In this document: positions 44,764 to 53,082 of the stretch, piece after piece
Numbering within the stretch: position 1 is the first letter of the stretch
Layout of the letters: every line of letters begins with the position of its first letter
Source: CBDAQD01 sp965275905
GTDB taxonomy: Bacteria; Pseudomonadota; Alphaproteobacteria; Rhizobiales; JAJFHC01
Assembly: GCA_965275905.1 (NCBI GenBank)
Contig: CBDHYJ010000078.1
Span: forward strand, 1-64,000
DNA: 64,000 nt
Reading direction: 5' to 3'
Notes under the pieces: generated by a model
The model's database searches: none
The model's input: only the letters and a program-made list of their open reading frames with translations
What the model was told of the DNA's origin: nothing
Made by a program: the position numbers and the translations under genes

Positions 44764-46344
44764 ATGAGCAGAGTTCTCGAAGATATCCTGGATTCCGCGT
44801 TTTCGCTTTTGCCGGACGCTCAGGCGGCGAGGGCCAAGCAACGCCTGATCGAGCGCCACCGGACCGGAATTTCGGCCGAAGCGTTCGAGCTGAAGTGGGC
44901 CGAGTTCGACATGGCCGGACGGTTCTTGCGCGGCGGCATCTCCGATATCTCCGACCTGTCGACCTATATCGTGCTTGTCAGCCAGGAAGACCGGGACATC
45001 GAAAAGATGGCGATGCTGGCGCGCGAAGGGGTCGCCCGCGCCGGAACCGTCTCGTGGGTTCCCGAGGCGCAGCATTTCCACTGGTTCGTTCCGTTCAGGC
45101 CCGCCAGTGACGAGAGCGTGCTGGAGACCCGGCTGCGGGGGCTGTGCATCACGGAACCGCTGCTCGGCGAGTTGCTCGACCAGTTCAACCCGGACGCCGG
45201 GCTCACAACGAGCGAGAAGCGGGTCATCTTCCAGACCATGGGCGGGCTTGATCTGCGAACGTCGGCTGACGACGACGGCGTCGTGTACGAGACCAAGCGC
45301 GCGCATATCAGGAACGTCAACGAGAAGCTCAGATGCGGCGGGCAGAAGGATCTTGTGCGACAGGTCTTCGGCCAGATGATGTACCTGGTTTCCGCAAGCA
45401 CGTCGGATATCGTCCACGCGGAAACGGCGTCCGAGTTTGTCGCGCGCCACCTCGCCGACGACATGCGGCTGCTGACCGTGCGGGGGGCATCGGGAAAGCT
45501 CCTGACCTACCTGCAGGGCGGGGCGTCCGAAGGCGTGCCCGTGGTCATGGTGCACGGCATGATGTTCCCCGTGATCCTGCAGGGCGTGTCGCCCTGTCTC
45601 TACGACAACAATATCCGCCTCATCGTGCCCATCAGGCCCGGCTATCTGGAATCGCGGCCGCTGACCAGCCTCTACCGGCAGCAGGACCTGCTTGAGAGCG
45701 GCATCGACGACATCGCCGAGCTGATCGCCGCGCTCGGTATCGGGCCAGCCGTGATTCTGGGTAATTCGCTCGGGGCCCCCGTGGCCATCCGCATGGCCCA
45801 GCGCCTGCCCGAGCAGGTCTCGCATCTCGTGCTGCTGTCGATGAACCTCACCCGGACCAAGCAGGCGCCCAGGGGGCGGGCCGGGCAGTTCTACAGCGGC
45901 CTGCGGTCGCTCGCCTCCGAGGCCGACGTATTCAAGCTGGTCAATCTGGAATTCCGGAAGTACTACGCTGACGAACAGATGTGCCGGACCATCCTGACGC
46001 GCCATTTCGGCGCATCCCCCGCCGACGTCGATGTCCTGGAAGGCAAGCACACCGGCGCGGCGTCCTATGCGATGTTTTCCGAGACCTACCGGACATCGGT
46101 TGTCGGGATTTCCGAGGATTTCCGCTTTGTCATGAGCAGTCTCAGGAATGCCGTTGGCGGACTCGCGGCGCCGGCCGTGTTCATTCACGGCACCGAGGAC
46201 CCCCTGACGGACGCGTCCGAGATCGAACGGTTGTCGGAGCAGCTGGGCGATGTCCGCGTGGTCCGCATCGACGGGGCGGGACACTTTGCGGCCGTGTCGC
46301 ATGGCAAACAGGTCTGGCGGGCCGTCCGCGACGCCATCCTGTGA
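44764..46344 (+). CDS. LuxR-type HTH protein fused to an alpha/beta hydrolase
   Basis: 526 residues from ATG 44764 (the frame opens at 44698). The N-terminal 150 residues are of unknown type. Residues about 155-220 look like a LuxR-family helix-turn-helix (LTTSEKRVIFQTMGGLDLR ... ETKRAHIRNVNEKLRCGGQ). The C-terminal half is an alpha/beta hydrolase: oxyanion region MVHGMMFPV, nucleophile elbow GNSLGAP, acid in HGTEDPLTD, base in GAGHFAAVS. A catalytic domain on a DNA-binding protein suggests a regulator that senses or cleaves its ligand. Same orientation as the TerY-type genes but separated by a strong hairpin. Confidence 0.75.
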   Translation: MSRVLEDILDSAFSLLPDAQAARAKQRLIERHRTGISAEAFELKWAEFDMAGRFLRGGISDISDLSTYIVLVSQEDRDIEKMAMLAREGVARAGTVSWVPEAQHFHWFVPFRPASDESVLETRLRGLCITEPLLGELLDQFNPDAGLTTSEKRVIFQTMGGLDLRTSADDDGVVYETKRAHIRNVNEKLRCGGQKDLVRQVFGQMMYLVSASTSDIVHAETASEFVARHLADDMRLLTVRGASGKLLTYLQGGASEGVPVVMVHGMMFPVILQGVSPCLYDNNIRLIVPIRPGYLESRPLTSLYRQQDLLESGIDDIAELIAALGIGPAVILGNSLGAPVAIRMAQRLPEQVSHLVLLSMNLTRTKQAPRGRAGQFYSGLRSLASEADVFKLVNLEFRKYYADEQMCRTILTRHFGASPADVDVLEGKHTGAASYAMFSETYRTSVVGISEDFRFVMSSLRNAVGGLAAPAVFIHGTEDPLTDASEIERLSEQLGDVRVVRIDGAGHFAAVSHGKQVWRAVRDAIL

Positions 46345-46363
46345 CGCTTTTCGCCGGCTCGCT

Positions 46364-47050
46364 CTAGCGGAAGGCCCGGGCCTTTCCGGTGAATGCCCGC
46401 GAATTGAGAATAATTCCGGCAAGCGTTTCCATCTTCCGGCTGGCCTCGTTGAACTTTCCGGTCGCAGACTTGCCCGCACCGAGTAACCTGCGGACGGTTT
46501 CGTTGATGTGATCGATGCCTTCGCGGCTGGTCACCGGCTCTTCCTGCAGGCTGGCGCGCAACCAGACACCGTCGATCGCGGTGCTGATCTGGCGGGCGAC
46601 GGTTTCGACGGTCTCTGGCGAAGCGACCGGGCGAAGAGCATGCACGAGATTGCTGCGCATTCGGGCTTGAATGACCGTCTGGATGCGCTGGCTCTGGGTG
46701 TTGTAGGGAACGTCGGCACATAGGCTGATCCAGGCGTGGCAGATCGGCTGGCGGAAGATCGGATCGGCGAAATTACCGACGATCACGGCACTCAGGCGCT
46801 CGAACGGGTTTTCGGCATGGCGAAGCAGTTCGATGACGCCGTCGCGCAGCAGTGTATTGGCTTGGCGCATGACACGTTCGAACAGCGCATCCTTGTCCCC
46901 GAAGTGATGAAGCACGACACCCTTTGAAACGCCGGCGCGTGCCGCGACACGGTCGAGCGTGGTGCCGCGCAGCCCGAACTCGACCAGAATTTCAAGGGCG
47001 GCCTCGGACAGCTCAGCCTGCCGCATCTGCCTGATGGATCGTTTTGCCAC
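46364..47050 (-). CDS. TetR/BetI-like transcriptional repressor
   Basis: 228 residues. N-terminal TetR helix-turn-helix: TTLDRVAARAGVSKGVVLHHFGDKDALFE. The C-terminal half follows BetI (AVIVGNFADPIFRQPICHAWISL ... AIDGVWLRASL), the choline-responsive repressor, with about 25 extra basic residues at the end. It is divergent from the Rieske oxygenase gene and probably controls it, sensing a quaternary amine or related substrate. Confidence 0.85.
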   Translation of the reverse strand: MAKRSIRQMRQAELSEAALEILVEFGLRGTTLDRVAARAGVSKGVVLHHFGDKDALFERVMRQANTLLRDGVIELLRHAENPFERLSAVIVGNFADPIFRQPICHAWISLCADVPYNTQSQRIQTVIQARMRSNLVHALRPVASPETVETVARQISTAIDGVWLRASLQEEPVTSREGIDHINETVRRLLGAGKSATGKFNEASRKMETLAGIILNSRAFTGKARAFR

Positions 47051-47143
47051 TTGGAAAAGCCACGTCTTCTTCTGCCGGGAAGCAGCATATATTCCAGACC
47101 ATGCTAATACAATACAGACTCTTTGACAAAAAACTGACTAATG

Positions 47144-47170
47144 GTTTACTTTTTTGTAACGACAGTAAAC
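47144..47170. promoter_or_regulatory. Candidate operator between the BetI-like and Rieske genes
   Basis: Inverted repeat GTTTAC ... GTAAAC with a 15-base spacer, in the AT-rich divergent region. A TTGACA hexamer lies just upstream (47123-47128). Likely TetR/BetI site, not proven. Confidence 0.4.
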
Positions 47171-47271
47171 TGTGAACAATCAAATGCCCACCTGAAACCG
47201 CCGATGCGGAATCGCGTTTCCGGCCGGCGTCACGTCAACAGACAGCATGGATTGTGGAAGGGATTTGGAAA

Positions 47272-48429
47272 ATGCCCGGGCAATGCGAGAGGACAAGGAT
47301 TATCGGCGAAGGGTTCACGGACAATGCCGCGAACACCCATGCGCCCGCGGGGCACTACTACACCGATCCGGATATTCACCGTCTGGAGCTCGAAAAGGTG
47401 TTCCACCACGAGTGGAACTACTTCTGCCACCAGAGCCAGATCCCGAATGCCGGGGACTACATGACCGGCGTGGTCGGCGAGGAGTCCCTGTACGTCATCC
47501 GCGGCCGGGACGACGTGATTCGCGCGTTCTACAATGTCTGCCAGCACCGGGGACATGAACTGCTGAAAGGCACCGGCAATATCAAGAGCGTCGTGGTCTG
47601 CCCCTATCATGCGTGGAGCTACGACATGGAGGGCAACCTTCGCGGCGCGCCGAAGATGCGGGAGGTCAAGGGCTTCGACCGGTCTCAGGTCCGGCTTTCA
47701 CCGATCGGCGTGGAGGTCGTCGGCGGGTTCGTGTTCCTCAACTTCGATCCCGACGCCCGGCCGTTCCGGGAGATGGCGCCAGAATTCGAGCCGATCCTCA
47801 CGTCGATGGTGGCGGAGGTCGGCGCACTCCAGTTCGTGAAGCGCAAGGATTACGACATCGGCGCCAACTGGAAGATCGTTACCGAGAATTTCCTAGAGGC
47901 CTACCATGTCGAGTTCTCTGGTGAGGCCCACAGGGCGCTGGGCCATATCATCGACGTCGGCACCTACCGGTTCAACATCAGCGGGCGCACGATCGAATAC
48001 ACCGCCGGCGGCGGCGCGGCAGAGGTCATCCCCTATGACGTCAACGCGCGCGACGACTTCACCAATTCACGCAACGCGCCGTTCCATCAGGTGTTCCTCT
48101 ACCCGCACATGACCTTCTCGGTGTTCCCGGGAACGAACATGCTGTTTGTCTTCAACATGCGGCCGAACGGGCCGGAGCGAACGGCCGAGGAGATCATCTA
48201 CTTCACGCTCGACGGCAGTATGTCCGCGCCGACCGAAACGGCTGAAGCCTATGTCAGCGACAGCCTCAACCCGGAGGATATTGCGCTGGTGGAGGGGGTT
48301 CAGCGGGGCTTGCGCTCCAGCGGCTACAATCCGGGGCGGCTGATGGTTGATGAAAACGCCGAGGCCGGCTGGGGCGAGCAGTTCATCCACCACTTCAACC
48401 AGCTGAATCTCGCCGCGCTCGAAATATAA
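47272..48429 (+). CDS. Rieske non-haem iron oxygenase, large subunit (choline/betaine-type)
   Basis: 385 residues. The Rieske [2Fe-2S] site is C-x-H ... C-x2-H in CQHRGHELLKG and VVCPYHAWSYD. The mononuclear iron site is expected from ENFLEAYHVEFSGEAH. Its layout matches the group that includes choline monooxygenase and glycine betaine demethylase, in agreement with the BetI-like regulator. No reductase gene is in the window, so electrons must come from elsewhere. ATG 47272 is preferred over GTG 47254. It probably forms an operon with the desaturase gene 46 bases downstream. Confidence 0.85.
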   Translation: MPGQCERTRIIGEGFTDNAANTHAPAGHYYTDPDIHRLELEKVFHHEWNYFCHQSQIPNAGDYMTGVVGEESLYVIRGRDDVIRAFYNVCQHRGHELLKGTGNIKSVVVCPYHAWSYDMEGNLRGAPKMREVKGFDRSQVRLSPIGVEVVGGFVFLNFDPDARPFREMAPEFEPILTSMVAEVGALQFVKRKDYDIGANWKIVTENFLEAYHVEFSGEAHRALGHIIDVGTYRFNISGRTIEYTAGGGAAEVIPYDVNARDDFTNSRNAPFHQVFLYPHMTFSVFPGTNMLFVFNMRPNGPERTAEEIIYFTLDGSMSAPTETAEAYVSDSLNPEDIALVEGVQRGLRSSGYNPGRLMVDENAEAGWGEQFIHHFNQLNLAALEI

Positions 48430-48475
48430 GTAATGTAAGATAAGTGAAGGACGGAGGAACGCGGGCGAGCGCACC

Positions 48476-49369
48476 ATGGACCATCGCGCATTTGTCGCGT
48501 CGCTGAGTGCCGAGCAGCGACGGCACCTGACGGCGAAATCCGACCGGGCGGGGCTTGCCCATCTGGTGTCGCACTGGGGCGCGATCCTGCTCGTCGGCGG
48601 TCTCATTCTGGCGGAAGTGCCGGGCTGGCCCCTGCTGATGGTGGTGCAGGGGATCCTGATCGTCTTCCTGTTCACGCTGCTGCACGAGACGGTGCACCGG
48701 ACGCCGTTCGCGTCGGAGCGCCTCAACACGCTCGCGGGCTATGTCTGCGGCTTCGCGCTCGTTCTGGCACCCTACTGGTTCCGCTTCTTCCATCTCGCCC
48801 ATCACCGCCACACCCATGACCCGGAGCATGATCCGGAACTCGCGCAAGCCAAACCCGATACGGCCTTGCGGTACATCGCCTATGTCTCCGGACTGCCGGT
48901 CTGGGTGTCCCATGTCCGCACGCTCGTCCGGAACGCGGCCGGCCGTTGCGACGACGCCTTCGTGCCGCCGGCAAAACGCGGCCGGGTCCAACACGAGGCG
49001 CGGATCATGGTGCTCGGCTACGCGATGCTGGCGGCAGTCTGTATCGGTGTCGGCGCAACCGGCCCGCTCTATGTCTGGGTGCTGCCGGCGCTGATCGGCC
49101 AGCCGTTCCTGCGGCTCTACCTCCTGGCGGAGCACGGGCGGTGCCCGCATGTGACCAACATGTTCGAGAACACCCGCACCACCTTCACGACCGGCCTCGT
49201 CCGCTGGCTTGCCTGGAACATGCCCTATCATGCCGAGCATCACGCCTATCCGACGGTGCCGTTCCACCGGTTGCCCGAGCTGCACCGGCTGGCGCGCGCG
49301 CACCTGCGCGAGACCGAGCGCGGCTATGCCCGGTTCCACGCCAAGTACACCGCCGACCTGTCTGCGTGA
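48476..49369 (+). CDS. Membrane fatty-acid desaturase family protein
   Basis: 297 residues with several membrane spans (LVSHWGAILLVGGLILAEV; LIVFLFTLL). The three di-iron histidine boxes are HETVH, HLAHHRH and HAEHH. This superfamily desaturates or hydroxylates acyl chains and other small molecules. Beside a Rieske oxygenase it may act on the same substrate rather than on membrane lipid. It is the last gene before the recombinase region and its downstream neighbour is convergent. Confidence 0.88.
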   Translation: MDHRAFVASLSAEQRRHLTAKSDRAGLAHLVSHWGAILLVGGLILAEVPGWPLLMVVQGILIVFLFTLLHETVHRTPFASERLNTLAGYVCGFALVLAPYWFRFFHLAHHRHTHDPEHDPELAQAKPDTALRYIAYVSGLPVWVSHVRTLVRNAAGRCDDAFVPPAKRGRVQHEARIMVLGYAMLAAVCIGVGATGPLYVWVLPALIGQPFLRLYLLAEHGRCPHVTNMFENTRTTFTTGLVRWLAWNMPYHAEHHAYPTVPFHRLPELHRLARAHLRETERGYARFHAKYTADLSA

Positions 49370-49386
49370 CGCGTCCGGACGGCCAG

Positions 49387-50313
49387 CTACCCGTCCACTT
49401 GCGCAAGCGTATCTGCCCGCTCGATTGCGCTGACGAGCGAGTTGTCCGAGACCTTGGTATAGATCTCGGTCGTGGAGATGCTTGCGTGACCCAACAGGCG
49501 CTGAACGAGGCGGATATCCACGCCTTCTTCGATAAGCATGGTCGCCGCTGAATGGCGAAATCTATGCGGCGTCAGATGCGGCTCGATGGAAAGGGAGCCG
49601 GATAGTGTCCGTAGCCGCTTCCGGAATGCTGCTTCGGTCAAACGGCTGCCGCGGGAATTCAGGAACAGGAATGCATGAGCATCAGACGAACGGTTTCGGA
49701 ATTCTCGATGATGTCTCAGATCCCGCAACAGGCGGGCGTTCGTGATGTATACGGTTCTCTCGCGGTTGCCCTTGCCGCGCACCCTGATCCGGGAACATGA
49801 ATGGGAAACATCGCTGATGCGCAGATTGGTCGCCTCTCCGATACGCATGCCCGTGACCACGAGCAGACGTGCAATCAGGCCGGTAATCTGATCGGACGTG
49901 GTCGGCGCCTCTAAGCCGCGGCCCTCTTCCACAAGGTGCTTCGAGGCCTGAAACAGCGCGCTGAGGGTAGGGCGGTCGATCGGTCTCGGCAGTCTCCGTG
50001 GTACCTTGAGTTCGAGCCGGAGCCCGTCGAACGGGGACAGTGATCCGTCGGCTTCCTCCTGCAGCCAGCGAAAGTAGGATCGCAAGGTGGCGAAACGCCT
50101 GCGGATGGTTGCCGCGCCGGATGACCTCTCTTCGCGCAGATATTGATGGTATTCGACCATGTCGTCTGGCTTCGGCATGCCGGATAGCCCGTACCGGTCT
50201 GCGAATCTCTTGAATGCTCTCAAATCCTGCTGATACGCCCGGATCGAGTTGGCGCTGAGGCCAAGTTGATCCCGGCAGTAAGTTGCGAACGCGCTGAAAT
50301 GAATCTCGATCAT
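49387..50313 (-). CDS. Tyrosine recombinase (XerC/XerD-like integrase)
   Basis: 308 residues. N-terminal SAM-like DNA-binding domain (FATYCRDQLGLSANSIRAYQQDLRAFKRF). The catalytic residues are all visible: Arg in TGMRIGEATNL, Lys in RGKGNRERT, His-x-x-Arg in HRFRHSAATML, His in LLGHASI and nucleophile Tyr in TEIYTKV. ATG at 50313 has GGAGAG upstream. It is more GC-rich than the cassette beside it. It is not positioned near dif-like sites and differs from host XerC/D in context, so it likely serves local recombination; the inverted repeats starting 216 bases away are the obvious candidate target. Confidence 0.92.
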   Translation of the reverse strand: MIEIHFSAFATYCRDQLGLSANSIRAYQQDLRAFKRFADRYGLSGMPKPDDMVEYHQYLREERSSGAATIRRRFATLRSYFRWLQEEADGSLSPFDGLRLELKVPRRLPRPIDRPTLSALFQASKHLVEEGRGLEAPTTSDQITGLIARLLVVTGMRIGEATNLRISDVSHSCSRIRVRGKGNRERTVYITNARLLRDLRHHREFRNRSSDAHAFLFLNSRGSRLTEAAFRKRLRTLSGSLSIEPHLTPHRFRHSAATMLIEEGVDIRLVQRLLGHASISTTEIYTKVSDNSLVSAIERADTLAQVDG

Positions 50314-50528
50314 CGTGTCTCTCCATTATGTAACGGGTGCGCGATGATCCGGCAGCCGGAGCAACTCGATCGCACCAGCGCGTTGAAGTGCGACGAGAAT
50401 CTAAAGAATCACTTAGGAAATCGATTTTCGGTTTTGGAAATCTGCTGAAAAATAGGATTTAATCCTAAGTTTTTGCTATTCTTCGCGCGCAAATGCTGAC
50501 TTGTTGAAGGCAAGAATTGTCAAGTAAC
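50314..50528. promoter_or_regulatory. Divergent region between recombinase and cassette
   Basis: AT-rich 215 bases with no gene. It must hold the promoter that reads into the left end of the cassette and perhaps that of the recombinase. A TTGAAG (50504-50509) lies about 19 bases before GATAAC at the repeat edge, but no promoter is convincing by eye. Confidence 0.4.
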
Positions 50529-50561
50529 GATAACTGGGAATTATCATGAATGTTGAGGGGG
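50529..50561 (+). repeat. Left 33-bp inverted repeat of the two-gene cassette
   Basis: Holds a 17-base leader GATAACTGGGAATTATC, the ATG at 50546 and the first five codons (MNVEG). The leader is a dyad: GATAA and TTATC arms around a seven-base spacer CTGGGAA, the size expected for a tyrosine-recombinase core. Perfect inverted match to 52859-52891. Confidence 0.95.
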
Positions 50562-51856
50562 CCGATTATCGATCCCATAGTTCGAAATTAGAAAAGTGGG
50601 CAGTTCACAAATTGCTGAAGTTTTTGTTTGGTTCAGCTCCTGTGGAACTCGATTTTCAAGAAGGTGATATTAAAAAATTAAATCACCCCAACCCAACGAT
50701 ACGGGTGGCACCCCCACGCCTATGGCGACTGATTCTCATCCTTCGAAATCCCAATTATCACTTCCCGGCTGCTTATGTAGACGGCTTCTGGTATTGCACA
50801 AAAGGCGAATTGAGTGATCTTGTTTTGCAACTCAAAAACCGAAAGCGGAGAAACACCCGCAATTCTGGGTTATCCTTTGGGTTGGGAGAACTCGGAATTC
50901 ACATCTATAGGCACTATTTGCGACCGTCTTCGCTACGGGAAACACGTAAACACTACAATACCGACGTAAGAATGTATCGGGCCGTTCTAGGCGAGAGCCT
51001 AATATACTCATGTGCCTTTTTTGAATCAGTTTCAGACACGCTTGAGCAGGCTCAGGCGAACAAGGTGTCAACGACCTTACGCCGTCTGGCCGACCAAATC
51101 GACGAAGGCACTCTTACATTGGATATTGGTTGTGGTTGGGGAAGCTTTGTTTTCTCAGCAGCCAAAATAAACGAAGGCAGATATCATGGAATCTCGATCG
51201 CCAAGTCGCAGGTAGACTACGCTGTCAAAACCAGGCGGAAGTTGGATAAGCGCATCGCCGAACGGCTCGAGTTCTTCCACTGTGATTTCTTAGATTTTAG
51301 GCCAGATGAAAACAATGTTTACGATTACATTGTGAGCATAGGGATGTTAGAGCATGTTGGCAAAACACAATATCCAAAATATTTTGCCGAGATTTATCGA
51401 CTGCTGAAACCTGGCGGACGCGCACTAGTTCACTCAATCACAAGACGGCAAACTGGTGTTACAAATGTTTGGATTGATCAACACGTATTTCCTGGTGGAT
51501 ATATTCCAAGAGCGTCAGAGGTCATGCGTGGAATTGAAGGATCGGGTCTGGAGTTATTTTCCAGTCATGTTCACAACGGGCTCAACTACAAAAAGACTTT
51601 GCAATATTGGCTCGATAATTTGTCAAGAAACGAAAAACTATGCCTCACGTTATTGAAGAATTCTGTCGTGGGAGCGGCGTCGCTTGGAGGAGGAGGCGAT
51701 ATTTTGGACTACCAGTCTCGACGCGGTTATCGAATTTGGAAATTTTATCTATCTTCCATTCAATGCATATTTGACAGAAACGGTGGCGCTTTTGACGTGA
51801 CGCAGTTTGTCATGGTCAAACCAAGCCAAGAAACTTTCCTACAGCGAGAACCATAA
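50546..51856 (+). CDS. Cyclopropane-fatty-acid synthase-like SAM methyltransferase
   Basis: 436 residues. CFA-family layout: N-terminal lipid-binding part with FPAAYVDGFW, the substrate-loop motif HYNTDVRMYRAVLGESLIYSCAFF, SAM-binding LDIGCGWGSFVF, SIGMLEHVG and FPGGYIP. This family methylates unsaturated acyl chains of phospholipids at the inner membrane. Its first five codons are in the inverted repeat and are identical to those of the convergent membrane protein. AT-rich compared with chromosomal genes, suggesting acquisition. A canonical cfa elsewhere in the genome is likely but not in this window. Confidence 0.85.
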   Translation: MNVEGADYRSHSSKLEKWAVHKLLKFLFGSAPVELDFQEGDIKKLNHPNPTIRVAPPRLWRLILILRNPNYHFPAAYVDGFWYCTKGELSDLVLQLKNRKRRNTRNSGLSFGLGELGIHIYRHYLRPSSLRETRKHYNTDVRMYRAVLGESLIYSCAFFESVSDTLEQAQANKVSTTLRRLADQIDEGTLTLDIGCGWGSFVFSAAKINEGRYHGISIAKSQVDYAVKTRRKLDKRIAERLEFFHCDFLDFRPDENNVYDYIVSIGMLEHVGKTQYPKYFAEIYRLLKPGGRALVHSITRRQTGVTNVWIDQHVFPGGYIPRASEVMRGIEGSGLELFSSHVHNGLNYKKTLQYWLDNLSRNEKLCLTLLKNSVVGAASLGGGGDILDYQSRRGYRIWKFYLSSIQCIFDRNGGAFDVTQFVMVKPSQETFLQREP

Positions 51857-52874
51857 CTCCGCCGATAACACTCTGAGTGATCGTTAACATGGAGCTAATA
51901 GCAAAATAAAGGCACCTATCTGAGCGCGATTTCGCGCTTGCAGCTATTCCGCCAAGAGGCTCGGGTAACATAGCTTCATCCGCATCGTTTGTGCCGAAAT
52001 AAATGTCCTGAATTTTCTTCGAGAGTCGAACTAGTAGGAAAATTAGAGAAACCAACAACACAAGAGCCATGCCTACAAAGGTAGGTAGGAATACAGTTCC
52101 TGTAATAAACAACTGGCCTGGGAATGTGACCGGATAAAAAGTCTGTTGTGCTCCAACGACGCTTTCAAGAAACGCATATGGCATCAATGCGGCCTCGATG
52201 GACCATGGATCGAAAGACAATGGCGGCTTCTCCAATGCCATTGGATAAAGAAAATTCGAGACCAACTGGGAGGAGGAAAACAGCAACAATGCTGCAACCA
52301 AATCAAAGGCAACTCTTCCAACCACAGTTGCGTACCGCTGGAGAGAAAATGCTGAACCGATACGAGTAAGATTGATGAATGTTATTGCTAACGAGAGCAA
52401 GTCCGTAACAACATTCACGACTGCCAAGATCGCAATATTTACAATCTGCGACGGAGCGTCTTTGCTAACGCCAAAGGCAACCAATTTTCCAGCCTCTTGG
52501 CTAGCGGTAATGTCTATTGGTTTCGCAAGGAAAACCAATATCAAACAGTAAAGCATATAGTAAGAAAATAACTGCCAAAAACACTTCAACTTATTCTGTG
52601 CAAAATAGGTCCGACCAATATAATTGGCATTTATGTATTGACCGTCATTGCTCGATATATCGTGTTTTGATGCGCCCGAGAATTTTAGCAGAGATATTTT
52701 AATTCTGGTGATAGCGCCGACCAGAGCATTGGCCATTGGTGATTTCGATTTTTCCCCTTCCAATAAAAATCGAAATATACTGCCCCAGTTCAACACTAGC
52801 AGTACAAACAAAACCAGCGAAAATGAAGCGATAGCGAGTTCCGGCCCGCCAGCAATCACCCCCTCAACATTCAT
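51816..52874 (-). CDS. Hypothetical multi-span membrane protein, alternative gene of the cassette
   Basis: 352 residues, family not recognised. About six hydrophobic segments: residues 14-32, 104-120, 147-170, 190-210, 255-285 and 325-350 (for example LAIASFSLVLFVLLVLNW and FVGMALVLLVSLIFLLVRL). Begins MNVEG, identical to the opposite gene because both starts lie in the 33-bp inverted repeat. Its end overlaps that of the methyltransferase gene by 41 bases tail to tail. On the present strand it would be read by transcription coming from the ALDH/hydroxylase operon. Confidence 0.8.
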   Translation of the reverse strand: MNVEGVIAGGPELAIASFSLVLFVLLVLNWGSIFRFLLEGEKSKSPMANALVGAITRIKISLLKFSGASKHDISSNDGQYINANYIGRTYFAQNKLKCFWQLFSYYMLYCLILVFLAKPIDITASQEAGKLVAFGVSKDAPSQIVNIAILAVVNVVTDLLSLAITFINLTRIGSAFSLQRYATVVGRVAFDLVAALLLFSSSQLVSNFLYPMALEKPPLSFDPWSIEAALMPYAFLESVVGAQQTFYPVTFPGQLFITGTVFLPTFVGMALVLLVSLIFLLVRLSKKIQDIYFGTNDADEAMLPEPLGGIAASAKSRSDRCLYFAISSMLTITQSVIGGVMVLAVGKFLGLV

Positions 52875-52891
52875 GATAATTCCCAGTTATC
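52859..52891 (-). repeat. Right 33-bp inverted repeat of the two-gene cassette
   Basis: Reverse complement of 50529-50561 over all 33 bases. It holds the leader and first codons of the membrane-protein gene. Similarity stops at both edges. Confidence 0.95.
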
Positions 52892-53075
52892 AGAACTCCG
52901 TGAGGGGCTCGTAGTGGAAGGTCCAAAACTCAATGAGAGCTTCGAGTTGCGCCTTCGCTAGCGATGTGACCAGTTCGGACGTGCTGCTTGGCGAGGCTAG
53001 CCCGCTGGTCAATTTGCAACACGTTGGGCACCTGAAGGCGTGAGGACTCTGCTCTAACAGAACTGCCGCGCCGAT
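52890..53075 (-). pseudogene. Possible gene remnant ending at the cassette repeat
   Basis: GC-rich open frame of 61 codons with no ATG or GTG start, containing FRCPTCC and ending FWTFHYEPLTEF; its TGA overlaps the first bases of the right inverted repeat. Looks like the tail of a truncated gene or a small Cys-rich ORF with a nonstandard start. Family unknown. Confidence 0.25.
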
Positions 53076-53082
53076 TTACCGC

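Larger units (their letters stand above)
50529..52891. other. Putative invertible two-gene cassette
   Basis: 2363 bases with 33-bp perfect inverted repeats at the ends and two convergent genes inside whose coding ends overlap by 41 bases. Each gene starts within a repeat, so inversion by recombination between repeats would exchange the two genes relative to outside promoters while leaving both starts intact. The recombinase gene is adjacent. AT-rich relative to the flanks. Confidence 0.7.

Noticed and set aside
44728..46479. 583-residue minus-strand open frame
   Set aside because: Antisense to the hydrolase fusion, which has clear catalytic motifs.
50529..52891. Cassette read as an insertion sequence with terminal inverted repeats
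   Set aside because: No transposase inside, no target duplication visible at the edges, and the repeats contain the gene starts, which fits an inverting segment better.
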